Assembly: GCA_902781505.1 (NCBI GenBank)
Contig: CACZJL010000002.1
Location: 124,001-188,000, forward strand
DNA: 64,000 nt
Direction of reading: 5' to 3'
Origin: an uncultured Lachnospiraceae bacterium
GTDB lineage: Bacteria; Bacillota; Clostridia; Lachnospirales; Lachnospiraceae
The position numbers and the translations under genes were made by a program. The stretch's first letter is position 1. Each line of letters starts with the position of its first letter. The notes under the pieces were generated by a model. That model ran no database searches. It was not told the DNA's origin and saw only the letters and a list, made by a program, of their open reading frames with translations. Of this stretch, positions 50,873-59,460 are shown piece after piece.

Positions 50873-53284
50873 ATGAAATACGGCTATTTCATCGATGAGA
50901 GCCTGGAGTATGTAATTACACATCCGGACACACCGGCTCCATGGGCTAATTATCTTGGCAATCCGGAGTTTGGTTCTATTATTTCAAACAATGCAGGAGG
51001 GTATTGCTTTGAAAAATCCGGAGCGGATGGCAGATTGATCCGCTATCTTTTTAATGGTTCTGATACACCGGGAAGATACATCTATCTGAAGGATGAGGAA
51101 AGTAAGGACTACTGGTCCGCATCCTGGCAGCCTGTATTAAAGGACTTAAAGGATTACCATACAGAAACAAGGGTAACTCCGGGAATTACGACCATTGCGT
51201 CGACCTATGCTCAAATTGAGTCAGAGGTCAGCTTTTATGTACCGAAAGATTATGAGCCGGTAGAGGTCTGGTTTCTTCGTGTTAAGAATACATCCGAACG
51301 TATCAGAAAACTGACTGTTACAGGCTTTTGTGAATTCACCAACCATGGGAATTATGAACAGGATCAGGTGAATCTGCAATATTCCAGGTTTATCAACAGC
51401 ACCAGATTTGAAGGAAATCGCGTTGTTCAGGTTTTGCACGGAAACCTCGAAGGAACAGAGAGGGGAAGTTCTGCAAATAATGTATTAGATAAGCGCTTCT
51501 TTGGCCTTGCTGGAAGTAAGGTGAGCCATTATACAGGTGACAGAACGGACTTCCTTGGCAGATACAGAAGTTACGGGAATCCTGTGGGCGTTGCAGACGG
51601 ACTTCATGATACGGACTCTTATAATGAGTACAGCTGTGGAGCACTTGCGACAGAAATTGTTTTAAATCCGGATGAAGAAAGGACTATGGCCTTCGTTCTT
51701 GGCGGTTCTGCGACCGAGAGAGCCTCGAGTATTCTGAAGCACTATGAGAATACATTGGAAGCCTGTAATTCCGAAATGGGGCAGATAAGGGCGCTCTGGA
51801 GAGATCGTTTTGAAAGCCTTCAGGTGAAGACACCGGATGCAGACTTTAACTCCATGATTAATGTGTGGAATGCATATAACTGCTTTATGACATTTACCTG
51901 GTCAAGAGCAGCATCTTTTGTATATTGCGGTCTTCGTAACGGCTATGGCTACCGTGATACCGTACAGGACATCCAGGGTGTGATTCATCTTAAGCCGGAG
52001 GAAGCAGCTGAGAAGATTCGTTTTATGTTAACCGCACAAGTGCATCATGGTGCAGGACTTCCACTGGTTAAGTTTACGCACAATCCGGGACACGAGGATA
52101 CGCCGGAGGATGAGTCCTACAGAAAATCTACAGGACATCCGGCTTACCGCGCAGATGATGCACTCTGGCTCTTCCCGACCGTGTATAAATACGTCGCAGA
52201 GACCGGAAATATCGAATTTTTGAATGAAATGTTACCATTTGCCGACAGAGACATTGCAAGCGTTTATGAACATCTGAAGCGCGCTCTGAACTTCTCAGAG
52301 GATCATCTTGGACCTCATGGACTTCCAGCCGGGCTTTATGCAGACTGGAATGACTGTCTGCGTCTTGGAGCTTCCGGAGAATCCACTTTTGTAGCGTTCC
52401 AGTTCCTGTATGCATATGCATTAATGGAACAGATGGCGGAAGCACTTTCTGATGAAGCATATGCAAAAGAAGTTAAGGCGAAAAGAGAAGCTCTGGCGGA
52501 AAAAATTCAGGATGTTACCTGGAATGTAGATCGCTATATCAGAGGCTTTAAGGAAGAGGGCGGCAGTATCGGTAACAGAGACGCTTCCGAGGCAAATATG
52601 TGGCTTAACCCGCAGAGCTGGGCTGTTATCAGCGGTGCAGCAGATGAGACACGCGGCAAAGCTTGTTTTGACCTTGTGTTTGAGCGACTGAATACAGAAT
52701 ATGGCGTGGTTTTGATGGACCCTCCATTTAAGAATCAGGCATTTGATGGAGCGCTGGCTGTTATTTACAATCAGGGGACCAAGGAGAATTCAGGTATCTT
52801 TTCTCAGACACAGGGGTGGGCAATTTTAGCTGAGAGTCTGCTTGGAGAAGGAAACAGGGCGTTTAAAATCTGGAAGGAGAATTCTCCGGCTTCTCAAAAT
52901 GAGCTTGCTGATATTAGACAGCTTGAACCGTACGCCTATGGACAGTTCACAGAAGGCAGCAGAAGTCCGCATTTTGGACGTTCTCATGTGCACTGGCTGA
53001 CAGGAACGGCATCGACTATGATGGTTGGCTGTGTGGAAGGAATCCTAGGATTACGACCGGACTTTACCGGACTTCGCATCAGCCCGTCTATTCCGTCTGA
53101 TTGGGCAGAGTTTGAGATGAATAAGGTATTCAGAGATAAGAAACTTCATATCACGGTTAAGAATCCGGGACATAAAGAGTCAGGATTTGTCAGTATGACG
53201 GTGAATGAACAGATGATGAAGGATAATTATATTAAAGCAGAGATGCTGAAAGAAGAGAATGAAATCGTACTCGTGATTTCTTGA
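50873..53284 (+). CDS. GH94 family disaccharide phosphorylase (cellobiose phosphorylase-like)
   Basis: 803 residues, cytoplasmic. The protein has the GH94 layout: an N-terminal beta-sandwich (KYGYFIDESLEYVITHPDTPAPWANYLG is close to the cellobiose phosphorylase start), a helical linker, the alpha/alpha barrel with GYRDTVQDIQG, and YADWNDCLRLGASGES with the general acid at Asp491. That position agrees closely with the catalytic aspartate of known cellobiose phosphorylases. It would split cellobiose with phosphate into glucose 1-phosphate and glucose, saving ATP. Some substitutions around the substrate site leave other beta-glucosides possible. AAGGGGAG precedes the ATG and TATAAT (50812-50817) lies upstream. 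It is convergent with the PL9 gene. Confidence 0.85.
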   Translation: MKYGYFIDESLEYVITHPDTPAPWANYLGNPEFGSIISNNAGGYCFEKSGADGRLIRYLFNGSDTPGRYIYLKDEESKDYWSASWQPVLKDLKDYHTETRVTPGITTIASTYAQIESEVSFYVPKDYEPVEVWFLRVKNTSERIRKLTVTGFCEFTNHGNYEQDQVNLQYSRFINSTRFEGNRVVQVLHGNLEGTERGSSANNVLDKRFFGLAGSKVSHYTGDRTDFLGRYRSYGNPVGVADGLHDTDSYNEYSCGALATEIVLNPDEERTMAFVLGGSATERASSILKHYENTLEACNSEMGQIRALWRDRFESLQVKTPDADFNSMINVWNAYNCFMTFTWSRAASFVYCGLRNGYGYRDTVQDIQGVIHLKPEEAAEKIRFMLTAQVHHGAGLPLVKFTHNPGHEDTPEDESYRKSTGHPAYRADDALWLFPTVYKYVAETGNIEFLNEMLPFADRDIASVYEHLKRALNFSEDHLGPHGLPAGLYADWNDCLRLGASGESTFVAFQFLYAYALMEQMAEALSDEAYAKEVKAKREALAEKIQDVTWNVDRYIRGFKEEGGSIGNRDASEANMWLNPQSWAVISGAADETRGKACFDLVFERLNTEYGVVLMDPPFKNQAFDGALAVIYNQGTKENSGIFSQTQGWAILAESLLGEGNRAFKIWKENSPASQNELADIRQLEPYAYGQFTEGSRSPHFGRSHVHWLTGTASTMMVGCVEGILGLRPDFTGLRISPSIPSDWAEFEMNKVFRDKKLHITVKNPGHKESGFVSMTVNEQMMKDNYIKAEMLKEENEIVLVIS

Positions 53285-53308
53285 TTCGATTCGGAAGATG
53301 CATAAAGA

Positions 53309-53343
53309 AAAGGACCGGCTCCATACTTTGGAGACCGGTCCTT
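53309..53343. terminator. Terminator between the GH94 and PL9 genes
   Basis: An inverted repeat AAGGACCGG/CCGGTCCTT with extra inner pairs (CTCC/GGAG). The T-rich side is on the minus strand (TTTTCTTT), so it suits the PL9 gene better but may act in both directions. Confidence 0.75.
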
Positions 53344-53442
53344 CCTGGTTTATTAGAAACTTTACATCCATATTCGTTTTAAAATTAATTGTTAATTACT
53401 TCGATTGGACTCTAGTTTAGTCTATCCGTATCTGGGGTGTTA

Positions 53443-55014
53443 TTAGAAACCTACGCAGTTGCCGCTTAACTGAGCACCTGTGATGTTGTTCTTACCATTC
53501 TTTGATGTGCAGTCGATAATCTGAGCTGTACCGAATGTTACTTTCTTACCAAGAGCAGATGGAGTGCCATCCTTTGGCCATCCATAGTTGTACTTCTTGT
53601 TGCTGTCAGCAACACAATTCTTCATAGTAACAACACCGTTCTGGTTGTTTCTGTCGAAACCTGTAGCATAGTTTCCCTTAGCTTCGCAGCCGATAAGCTG
53701 ATGCTTTAACGGATCCATATGAGCTGCAACACCAGGAGTCTTGTTATCAACGCCACCCATCTTGAAGCCGTTACCGTCTCCGTAGATGCCGTTGCAGTAA
53801 CCGTTGTAGTTAGCGTGGCAGTTAACGAGTGTTACAGCGCCGTGAGCAGCGTAGCAATCCCAACCGTCATCTGAGTTGTACTCAGCTCTGCAGTTTTCGT
53901 AGTAGTTGCCTTCACCGGAATGAAGCTTGTTAGCGAAACCATCTGCATTTTCACCCTTAGCATCTGCATTGTGGTGAGAGTTGCAGGAGTAGAACTTGTT
54001 GTAAGCACCGCCGTTAGATACCTGGAAACCAGCATCTTCGTTAGCTGTGCAAGTTACGTTTGTGAATGTGTTGTTGGAACCGGAAACAAAGATACCGTTA
54101 TCAGATGCCTTTGTGACAGTGATATCAGATACCTTAGAACCGTTGCCGGCGAATGTAAGACCTCTGCCTGAGCTTCCGCTTGTCTGAGAGAAGTCAATTG
54201 TTGCGTTGTTCTTACCGGCGATGTTTACGCCTGCAGGAACGTTGATAGCACCAGACTTAACTGTACCGTTGATTACGATTGTGTTACCGCTTTTAGCCTT
54301 CTTGATTGCATCTGCTAAAGAAGTGCCGCCAGCCTTAACTTCAATTGTTGTTCCGGAAATTGTTGTTGAAGAACCGGAAGCAGAACCGGAAGCAGAACCG
54401 GAAGTAGAGCCGGAAGCAGAGCCGGAAGCAGAACCGGAAGTAGAGCCGGAAGCAGAGCCGGAAGCAGAACCGGAAGTGCTGGCTGTATCTACCTGAATCT
54501 TGTAAAGGTTGATATTGCTGTTCTTAGAGTAAAGAAGAATATAACCTGAATTACCTGTATAGTTGTAGCTCTTTGTAGCTGCTGTAGATGTAGCATCCAT
54601 TGTTGTAAGAGTGTTACCGCCGGAAGTAGCAACTGTAAGCTTACGTGTATCAGAACCGCCACTCTTTAAAGTAACCTTGATTGTGGAAGCTCCTGTTACC
54701 GGAACGCGAACAGCTCTGCCATACTTATCACCGGTACCGCCAAGGGACAGTGCATACTTGAAAGAATAGCCATCAACAGTAGCTTTGTTTGAAGCAACCT
54801 TCATGGTCTTGCTGCTTGTAGCAACGAATGTAAGACCACCAACTGTCTTTGTGGAGTTGATTGTTCCTAAACTTTTAAACTCTGTGTTTGAGAAGTTGTA
54901 GGATGTGGATGTGCCTGCAGCCTTAACTTCGGTTGCAGAACCAGCGAGTACGAGGCCGAATGCCATACATACTGCTGCGATAGCAGATGCTACCTTTGCT
55001 GTTTTTTTGAACAT
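53443..55014 (-). CDS. Secreted PL9 family pectate lyase
   Basis: 523 residues. Signal peptide about 1-32; an N-terminal beta domain (about 33-178) ending in NINLYKIQVD, of the kind seen in other clostridial pectinases; a Ser/Gly linker of SGSASGS repeats (178-216); then a compact PL9 parallel beta-helix (220-523). The PL9 core shows GENADGFANKL, putting the catalytic lysine at 363, and NSDDGWDCYA and GNGFKMGG as calcium-site and core motifs. There is no sortase signal, so the enzyme is probably released. AGGAGGAATG precedes the start. It is related to the PL9 half of the large lyase at 45861. Confidence 0.93.
   Translation of the reverse strand: MFKKTAKVASAIAAVCMAFGLVLAGSATEVKAAGTSTSYNFSNTEFKSLGTINSTKTVGGLTFVATSSKTMKVASNKATVDGYSFKYALSLGGTGDKYGRAVRVPVTGASTIKVTLKSGGSDTRKLTVATSGGNTLTTMDATSTAATKSYNYTGNSGYILLYSKNSNINLYKIQVDTASTSGSASGSASGSTSGSASGSASGSTSGSASGSASGSSTTISGTTIEVKAGGTSLADAIKKAKSGNTIVINGTVKSGAINVPAGVNIAGKNNATIDFSQTSGSSGRGLTFAGNGSKVSDITVTKASDNGIFVSGSNNTFTNVTCTANEDAGFQVSNGGAYNKFYSCNSHHNADAKGENADGFANKLHSGEGNYYENCRAEYNSDDGWDCYAAHGAVTLVNCHANYNGYCNGIYGDGNGFKMGGVDNKTPGVAAHMDPLKHQLIGCEAKGNYATGFDRNNQNGVVTMKNCVADSNKKYNYGWPKDGTPSALGKKVTFGTAQIIDCTSKNGKNNITGAQLSGNCVGF
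54362..54478 (-). repeat. 12-bp tandem repeat encoding the SGSA linker of the PL9 lyase
   Basis: Nine to ten copies of a 12-bp unit around GCCGGAAGCAGA, with a higher-order 36-bp period made of two GSAS units and one GSTS unit. The copies are almost identical at DNA level, which suggests recent expansion. Confidence 0.85.
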
Positions 55015-55134
55015 TTTTCATTCCTCCTGAAATATGAGATTGCAAAAGCCCCCCTGGTGCAGACTGTCATATCGCACAAAATCAATTTTGATTTCGAGAA
55101 TGAGTCATGCACATTTCCCAATAAACCTGAAATT

Positions 55135-55200
55135 ATAATATAGTTTCTATTGTTGAATGTCAACAAGAAATTATAGCTTTCGTTAATCGTTTTCGTAAAA
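55135..55200 (-). promoter_or_regulatory. Promoter and upstream half-sites of the PL9 gene (minus strand)
   Basis: On the minus strand TTGACA (55158-55163), 17 bases, TATTAT (55135-55140). Just upstream, the plus strand reads TTTCGT at 55178-55183 and again at 55191-55196, spaced 13 bases apart, a likely regulator site. Confidence 0.7.
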
Positions 55201-55255
55201 ATGCACAACTGAAAACGTATTCAGAAGAAATGAAAATACAAAATATTCATCAAAT

Positions 55256-56530
55256 TTAAAGGAACAGGTAATCATTCATAACAGGTTGTATCCCTTCATC
55301 GGTCAAATCAGTATACATTTCGCTCACATTGCGTACATCATTGATTTCAAACTGGGCATCACCTTTGTCAGTTTTATCCAAATGCTTATAAGTCTCTTCA
55401 TGATCGCCAATTCCTGTGGAAACACCTGCAGATACCTTTGTTGCGCAGATTTTTGTGATTCCATTTCTGAATCTTGCAGATTCGCGTGAGGAAACGGTAA
55501 TGCCAATCCATGGAAGAAAGATACGGTATGCACAAAGTATTTGTGTAAGAACTTTCTCAGATACATCGCGAGGGTTGATTTTGTCATTATTCACAATTGG
55601 TCTGAGGCGAGGGCAGGAGAGTGAGAGCTCGGCTGCCGGGTATTTACGGTTCAGGTAGTAAACGTGAAGAGCGGAGGCTAAAGCGTCCTTATGGTAGTCA
55701 GAAAGTCCGAGAAGTGCTGAAAATCCTGCACCACGCATTCCGCCCATCAGTGCTCGTTCCTGCGCCTCAAAACGGTAAGGCCAAACACGCTTGTGTCCTA
55801 AGAGATGAAGAGTTTCGTATTTGTCGCTGTCGTAGGTCTCTTGGAAGACGGTAACGAAGTCCACACCACAACTGTGAAGATATTTGTACTCGTCAACGTT
55901 AACAGGGTAGATTTCAACTGCAACATTACGGAAGTAACGGCTGGCGATTTTACAGGCTTCTCCGATATAGTGGATATCTGAGTATTTTCTGGATTCGCCG
56001 GTTAAAATCAGAACCTCTTCCATTCCGGTATCTGCGATGACCTTCATTTCGTGTTCCACTTCTTCTAAGGTAAGCATCTTTCTTTTGATGTTGTTATAAC
56101 AGTTGAAGCCGCAGTAAACACAGTAGTTCTGGCAGTAATTTGCAATATAGATCGGAGTGAAGATGTTACAGGAATTACCAAAGTGCTTAATTGTCTCTTT
56201 CCTTGCACGCTGTGCCATTGGCTCAAGGAAGTCGGCTGCGGCAGGAGAGAGAAGTGCCTTAAAATCTTCGATACTGCAGTGCTCATGTTCTAAAGCACGC
56301 ATTACATCAAGCTTTGTGTATTTACCATAGTCATAGGAATTCATTTCAGTCATGACTTTATTCATGACGTCGGATTCAATTCGATCCATTCCCGGCAAAT
56401 ATTCCATATGATTGGTACGGGCTTTTGGGTCATGTTCAAGCCTGTGTTTTCTTTCAAGGACAGCGGCCGGAAGTTCATTACTGTCGATGAAGTAGACCTG
56501 GTTTTCTTCAAACATTTTTTCGTTATCCAT
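55256..56530 (-). CDS. thiH: 2-iminoacetate synthase (ThiH)
   Basis: 424-residue radical SAM enzyme that splits tyrosine to give dehydroglycine for the thiazole ring of thiamine. The cluster motif CQNYCVYCGF (CxxxCxxC) follows IFTPIYIANY. LILTGESRKYSD corresponds to the GE motif and the C-terminal QFEINDVRNVSEM is usual for ThiH. It lacks the extra C-terminal cysteine cluster of HydG, so ThiH is the better call, and it sits in an operon with thiG and thiS. It has a somewhat longer N-terminus than Escherichia coli ThiH. AGGAGGACATC precedes the start. Confidence 0.93.
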   Translation of the reverse strand: MDNEKMFEENQVYFIDSNELPAAVLERKHRLEHDPKARTNHMEYLPGMDRIESDVMNKVMTEMNSYDYGKYTKLDVMRALEHEHCSIEDFKALLSPAAADFLEPMAQRARKETIKHFGNSCNIFTPIYIANYCQNYCVYCGFNCYNNIKRKMLTLEEVEHEMKVIADTGMEEVLILTGESRKYSDIHYIGEACKIASRYFRNVAVEIYPVNVDEYKYLHSCGVDFVTVFQETYDSDKYETLHLLGHKRVWPYRFEAQERALMGGMRGAGFSALLGLSDYHKDALASALHVYYLNRKYPAAELSLSCPRLRPIVNNDKINPRDVSEKVLTQILCAYRIFLPWIGITVSSRESARFRNGITKICATKVSAGVSTGIGDHEETYKHLDKTDKGDAQFEINDVRNVSEMYTDLTDEGIQPVMNDYLFL

Positions 56531-56542
56531 GATGTCCTCCTA

Positions 56543-57310
56543 TCAGCGAATGAATCCGGTTAATGGATCTGATGCAGAGGCACCGCGTGCGAGTACACGG
56601 CCCATACCGTTAAGATATGCTTTTCTTCCGGCTTCGATAGCGAGACGGAAAGCTTCTGCCATTCCTGGAACATCTCCGGATGTTGCGATAGCAGTATTGG
56701 CCATGATGGCAGCAGCGCCCATTTCCATGGCTTCGCATGCCTGGCTTGGCTTGCCGATACCGGCATCTACGATGATTGGAAGATCGATTTCATCAATCAG
56801 AATCTGAATGAATTCTTTTGTGGAGAGACCGCGGTTGCTTCCGATTGGAGCTGCAAGTGGCATAACGGCAGCAGCACCGGCGTTAACGAGATCTCTTGCA
56901 GTGTTTAAGTCTGGGAACATATATGGAAGAACGACGAATCCTTCTTTAGTAAGTGCTTCCGTTGCCTTTACTGTTTCCTGATTGTCAGGAAGAAGGTATT
57001 TGGTGTCGCGCATGATTTCTACCTTTACGAAATTACCGCAACCTAATTCTCTTGCAAGATGTGCAATACGAATAGCTTCATCTGCGTTTCTGGCACCGGA
57101 AGTATTTGGAAGTAAGGTTACGTTGTCCGGAATATAGTCAAGAATATTTTCTTTTTTCTCTGTGTTGGCACGACGAACAGCGACAGTGATAATCTGTGCA
57201 CCTCCCTGTTCGATTGCAGCCTTGATTAAGTCTAATGAGTATTTGCCAGAGCCTAAGATAAAACGGCTGTCAAATGTTTTACCCCCAAGTGTGAATACAT
57301 CTGTGTTCAT
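56543..57310 (-). CDS. thiG: Thiazole synthase (ThiG)
   Basis: 255-residue TIM barrel that joins DXP, dehydroglycine and sulfur from ThiS thiocarboxylate into the thiazole phosphate. [16 protein letters not shown] at the start, the [17 protein letters not shown] block, the Schiff-base lysine in [10 protein letters not shown] (about residue 96), and the phosphate loops [11 protein letters not shown] and [10 protein letters not shown] are present. The start is ATG 57310 after AGAAGGAATAAAA; the in-frame ATG at 57346 lies before it. It is 12 bases from thiH. Confidence 0.95.
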   Translation of the reverse strand: MNTDVFTLGGKTFDSRFILGSGKYSLDLIKAAIEQGGAQIITVAVRRANTEKKENILDYIPDNVTLLPNTSGARNADEAIRIAHLARELGCGNFVKVEIMRDTKYLLPDNQETVKATEALTKEGFVVLPYMFPDLNTARDLVNAGAAAVMPLAAPIGSNRGLSTKEFIQILIDEIDLPIIVDAGIGKPSQACEAMEMGAAAIMANTAIATSGDVPGMAEAFRLAIEAGRKAYLNGMGRVLARGASASDPLTGFIR

Positions 57311-57371
57311 TTTTATTCCTTCTTTCTTTTTTGTTTTAGCCCGCATCTGTCTGCGAGGATGGTGAGGTCTG

Positions 57372-57572
57372 TTACTGGCCGCCGCTCATGAATGTTACGA
57401 TTTCCAGTTCATCTTCTTCTTTTAGAATAGTGGTTTCGTAGTCAGTCTTTGGAACGATGTCGAGATTGAGCTCGGCGACGATTGTTTTGGCGTTGATTCC
57501 TTCGCGGGTCAGGTATTCGCTGATGGAAAGTCCTGCGGCCGTGGAATCGTGCTTACCGCAGATTGTTGGCAT
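57372..57572 (-). CDS. thiS: Sulfur carrier protein ThiS, ending in GGQ
   Basis: 66-residue ubiquitin-like protein that carries sulfur as a C-terminal thiocarboxylate to Thi[17 protein letters not shown] and [17 protein letters not shown] fit the ThiS fold. The C-terminus is FMSGGQ: a glutamine follows the glycine pair that is normally terminal. Unless it is trimmed, adenylation on glycine could not occur. The start is ATG 57572 after AAGGAGGAAAA. No thiF is found in this operon. Confidence 0.85.
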   Translation of the reverse strand: MPTICGKHDSTAAGLSISEYLTREGINAKTIVAELNLDIVPKTDYETTILKEEDELEIVTFMSGGQ

Positions 57573-57685
57573 ATATGTTTTCCTCCTTGTTTGATTGAGT
57601 GTTGCGATGCACTCCCCATGCAAGTCGCAGCGATGCAAGCGCCCACGTTTGCCCTGCGGCAGAACGCATCGCTTTAATGAACGCG
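57573..57685 (-). other. Leader segment between the attenuator-like hairpin and thiS
   Basis: About 110 bases of G+C-rich sequence with a long inverted repeat AGCGATGC/GCATCGCT (about 57632-57674) and further copies of GCATCGC. No TPP riboswitch core (CUGAGA) is present. It is likely structured RNA of unknown meaning. Confidence 0.45.
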
Positions 57686-57743
57686 AAAAAAGGGCAACAC
57701 AAAGGAACCCACACCCGAGGTGGTGTGCCCCTTTGCGCTGCCC
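57686..57743 (-). terminator. Strong terminator hairpin inside the thiSGH leader (minus strand)
   Basis: A 14-bp stem with two wobble pairs and an inner CACACC/GGTGTG stem, followed on the minus strand by six T residues (57686-57691). It lies between the thi promoter and thiS, so it could act as an attenuator. Confidence 0.8.
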
Positions 57744-57767
57744 TTGATAGTCAACACTCTGCTAAAT

Positions 57768-57796
57768 ACGTTACACCTTGGAAACGCCGTTGTCAA
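57768..57796 (-). promoter_or_regulatory. Promoter upstream of thiSGH (minus strand)
   Basis: TTGACA (57791-57796), 17 bases, then TAACGT (57768-57773). Transcription would begin about 190 bases before thiS and meet the terminator hairpin first. Confidence 0.6.
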
Positions 57797-57870
57797 TAAT
57801 AAAAGACTGAACGGTTGGTCATTCTTTCTATGACAGTTGATATAGAAAAGATATTTACACAATTTTTGAA

Positions 57871-57908
57871 TTCCGTTAATTGTTTGACGGAAACTAAAGG
57901 TGTAAAAT
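57871..57908 (+). promoter_or_regulatory. Promoter with inverted repeat before the radical SAM gene
   Basis: TTGTTT (57880-57885), 17 bases, TAAAAT (57903-57908). The inverted repeat TTCCGT (57871-57876) / ACGGAA (57887-57892) straddles the -35 and resembles the sequence upstream of the PL9 gene. Confidence 0.6.
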
Positions 57909-57952
57909 GCTTTTAGAGTGAAATATATATGACGTAATTTGGAGGTAGTTTA

Positions 57953-59401
57953 ATGGCAAACTTAACTCATGCGGCAGAACGACAGGCTGTTGGGCTGATG
58001 CTTGACGGGATGCTGAAGAAATTGAACAGACAGGCTGATAAGACGAAGGATTATCTGAAGATTGTTGACCTGGCGCAAAAGTTTATTGGAAATAAAGAGA
58101 ATGAAGATACGTTTACGAAGGTCAGAGCGGCATTCAAGGACCCGAACAATCGCTGGGTCAAAATGATGAGCAGAATGATTGACGAGACAGATCCTCATTA
58201 TGCAAAAATGTTGATGCTGAATCTTGGATATGAGGCATTCTTACGTGGTACAAAGCAGATTCGTGAAAACAGAGAAAAATATGATTGTAATATTCCATGG
58301 CTGATTCTGTTTGATCCAACAATGGCATGCAATATGCATTGTGAAGGATGCTGGTCCGGAACATACGGACATAAGGCTAATTTATCCTATGAAGACATGG
58401 ATAAAATCGTAACGCAGGGAAAAGCGCTTGGTGTTCATCTTTATATGATGACCGGTGGCGAGCCAACAGTCAGAAAGAATGACATCCTCAAGCTCTGTGA
58501 GAAACACCAGGATTGCATGTTTGCCGCGTATTCCAATTCCACACTGATTGATGAAGAGCTGTGTGAAAAGGTTGCAAAGCTTGGAAACCTTACATTCATG
58601 CTTTCTATAGAAGGAACACCTGAAACAAATGATGCAAGAAGAGGAGATGGCCATTATGAAGCTGTTATGAAGGCAATGGATCTTCTTCATAAGCATGGAA
58701 TTGTTTTTGGTACATCAATCTGCTATACAAGAGCAAATATCGAAGCTGTATCGGATGAGAAGTTCCTGCGCTTTATTTCAGAAAAAGGTGCACGCTTCGG
58801 ATTCTACTTCCACTATATGCCTGTTGGAAATAACGCAGTTGTCGATCTGATGCCGACAGTAGAGCAGAGAAAGAAAATGATTGAGCAGATTCGATATATC
58901 CGTTCAAAGGACTGTGATATCGAATTCTTCCCGATGGATTTCCAGAATGATGGTGAATTCGTTGGTGGATGTATTGCAGGCGGACGTAACTATTTCCATA
59001 TCAATGCAAATGGTGATGCAGAGCCTTGTGTATTCATACATTTCTCTGATTCAAACATCCATGAGAATTCTATTTTAGAGATGCTTCAGAGTCCTCTGTT
59101 TAAGGCTTATCATGAAGGTCAGCCGTTTAACAGAAATCACCTGCGCCCATGTCCAATGCTTGAGAATCCTAAGTATTTAAGAGAGATGGTTGCAAAGACA
59201 GGGGCACATCAGACGAATCAGGAGTCTGCTGAATCGGTAGAACACCTGTGTGCAAAGTGCGATTCCTATGCGGCTGAATGGGGACCTGTTGCAGATGAAG
59301 TCTGGGGAAAACAGAAGCATAAGAAGCCTTCTTACGAGAACTATACAATCGAAAAGCGCGAACATCCTGAACTCGCAGGATTTGATCACGTTAAAGTGTA
59401 A
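57953..59401 (+). CDS. Radical SAM protein with SPASM-like C-terminus, function unknown
   Basis: 482 residues. A helical N-terminal domain of about 110 residues precedes the radical SAM core, with the cluster cysteines in CNMHCEGCW (126, 130, 133) and TGGEPTVR as the SAM motif. Later cysteines (GGCIAGG, EPCVFIH, RPCPML, and CAKC near 425) look like auxiliary-cluster ligands of SPASM type, with HINANGDAEPCVF typical of that group. Such enzymes modify peptides, lipids or cofactors. No peptide substrate gene or partner is adjacent, so the substrate is unknown. AGGTAG lies close before the ATG. Confidence 0.8.
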   Translation: MANLTHAAERQAVGLMLDGMLKKLNRQADKTKDYLKIVDLAQKFIGNKENEDTFTKVRAAFKDPNNRWVKMMSRMIDETDPHYAKMLMLNLGYEAFLRGTKQIRENREKYDCNIPWLILFDPTMACNMHCEGCWSGTYGHKANLSYEDMDKIVTQGKALGVHLYMMTGGEPTVRKNDILKLCEKHQDCMFAAYSNSTLIDEELCEKVAKLGNLTFMLSIEGTPETNDARRGDGHYEAVMKAMDLLHKHGIVFGTSICYTRANIEAVSDEKFLRFISEKGARFGFYFHYMPVGNNAVVDLMPTVEQRKKMIEQIRYIRSKDCDIEFFPMDFQNDGEFVGGCIAGGRNYFHINANGDAEPCVFIHFSDSNIHENSILEMLQSPLFKAYHEGQPFNRNHLRPCPMLENPKYLREMVAKTGAHQTNQESAESVEHLCAKCDSYAAEWGPVADEVWGKQKHKKPSYENYTIEKREHPELAGFDHVKV

Positions 59402-59413
59402 GTCCATACACAA

Positions 59414-59458
59414 AACACCGCTGTATTCAGGCTGAGGCCCGATGCAACGGTGTTTTTT
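59414..59458. terminator. Terminator between the radical SAM and AAA+ genes
   Basis: AACACCG (59414-59420) pairs with CGGTGTT (59448-59454) with a long partly paired loop, followed by T residues on the plus strand and several on the minus strand. Confidence 0.75.
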
Positions 59459-59460
59459 AC

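Noticed and set aside
54362-54478. CRISPR or mobile-element repeat
   Set aside because: A 12-bp in-frame tandem repeat coding for a Ser/Gly linker; there are no spacers.
55256-56530. HydG instead of ThiH
   Set aside because: The C-terminal cysteine cluster of HydG is absent and the gene lies in an operon with thiG and thiS.
57573-57796. TPP riboswitch before thiSGH
   Set aside because: I looked for the CUGAGA and ACCUGAUCUGG-type core on the minus strand and did not find them.
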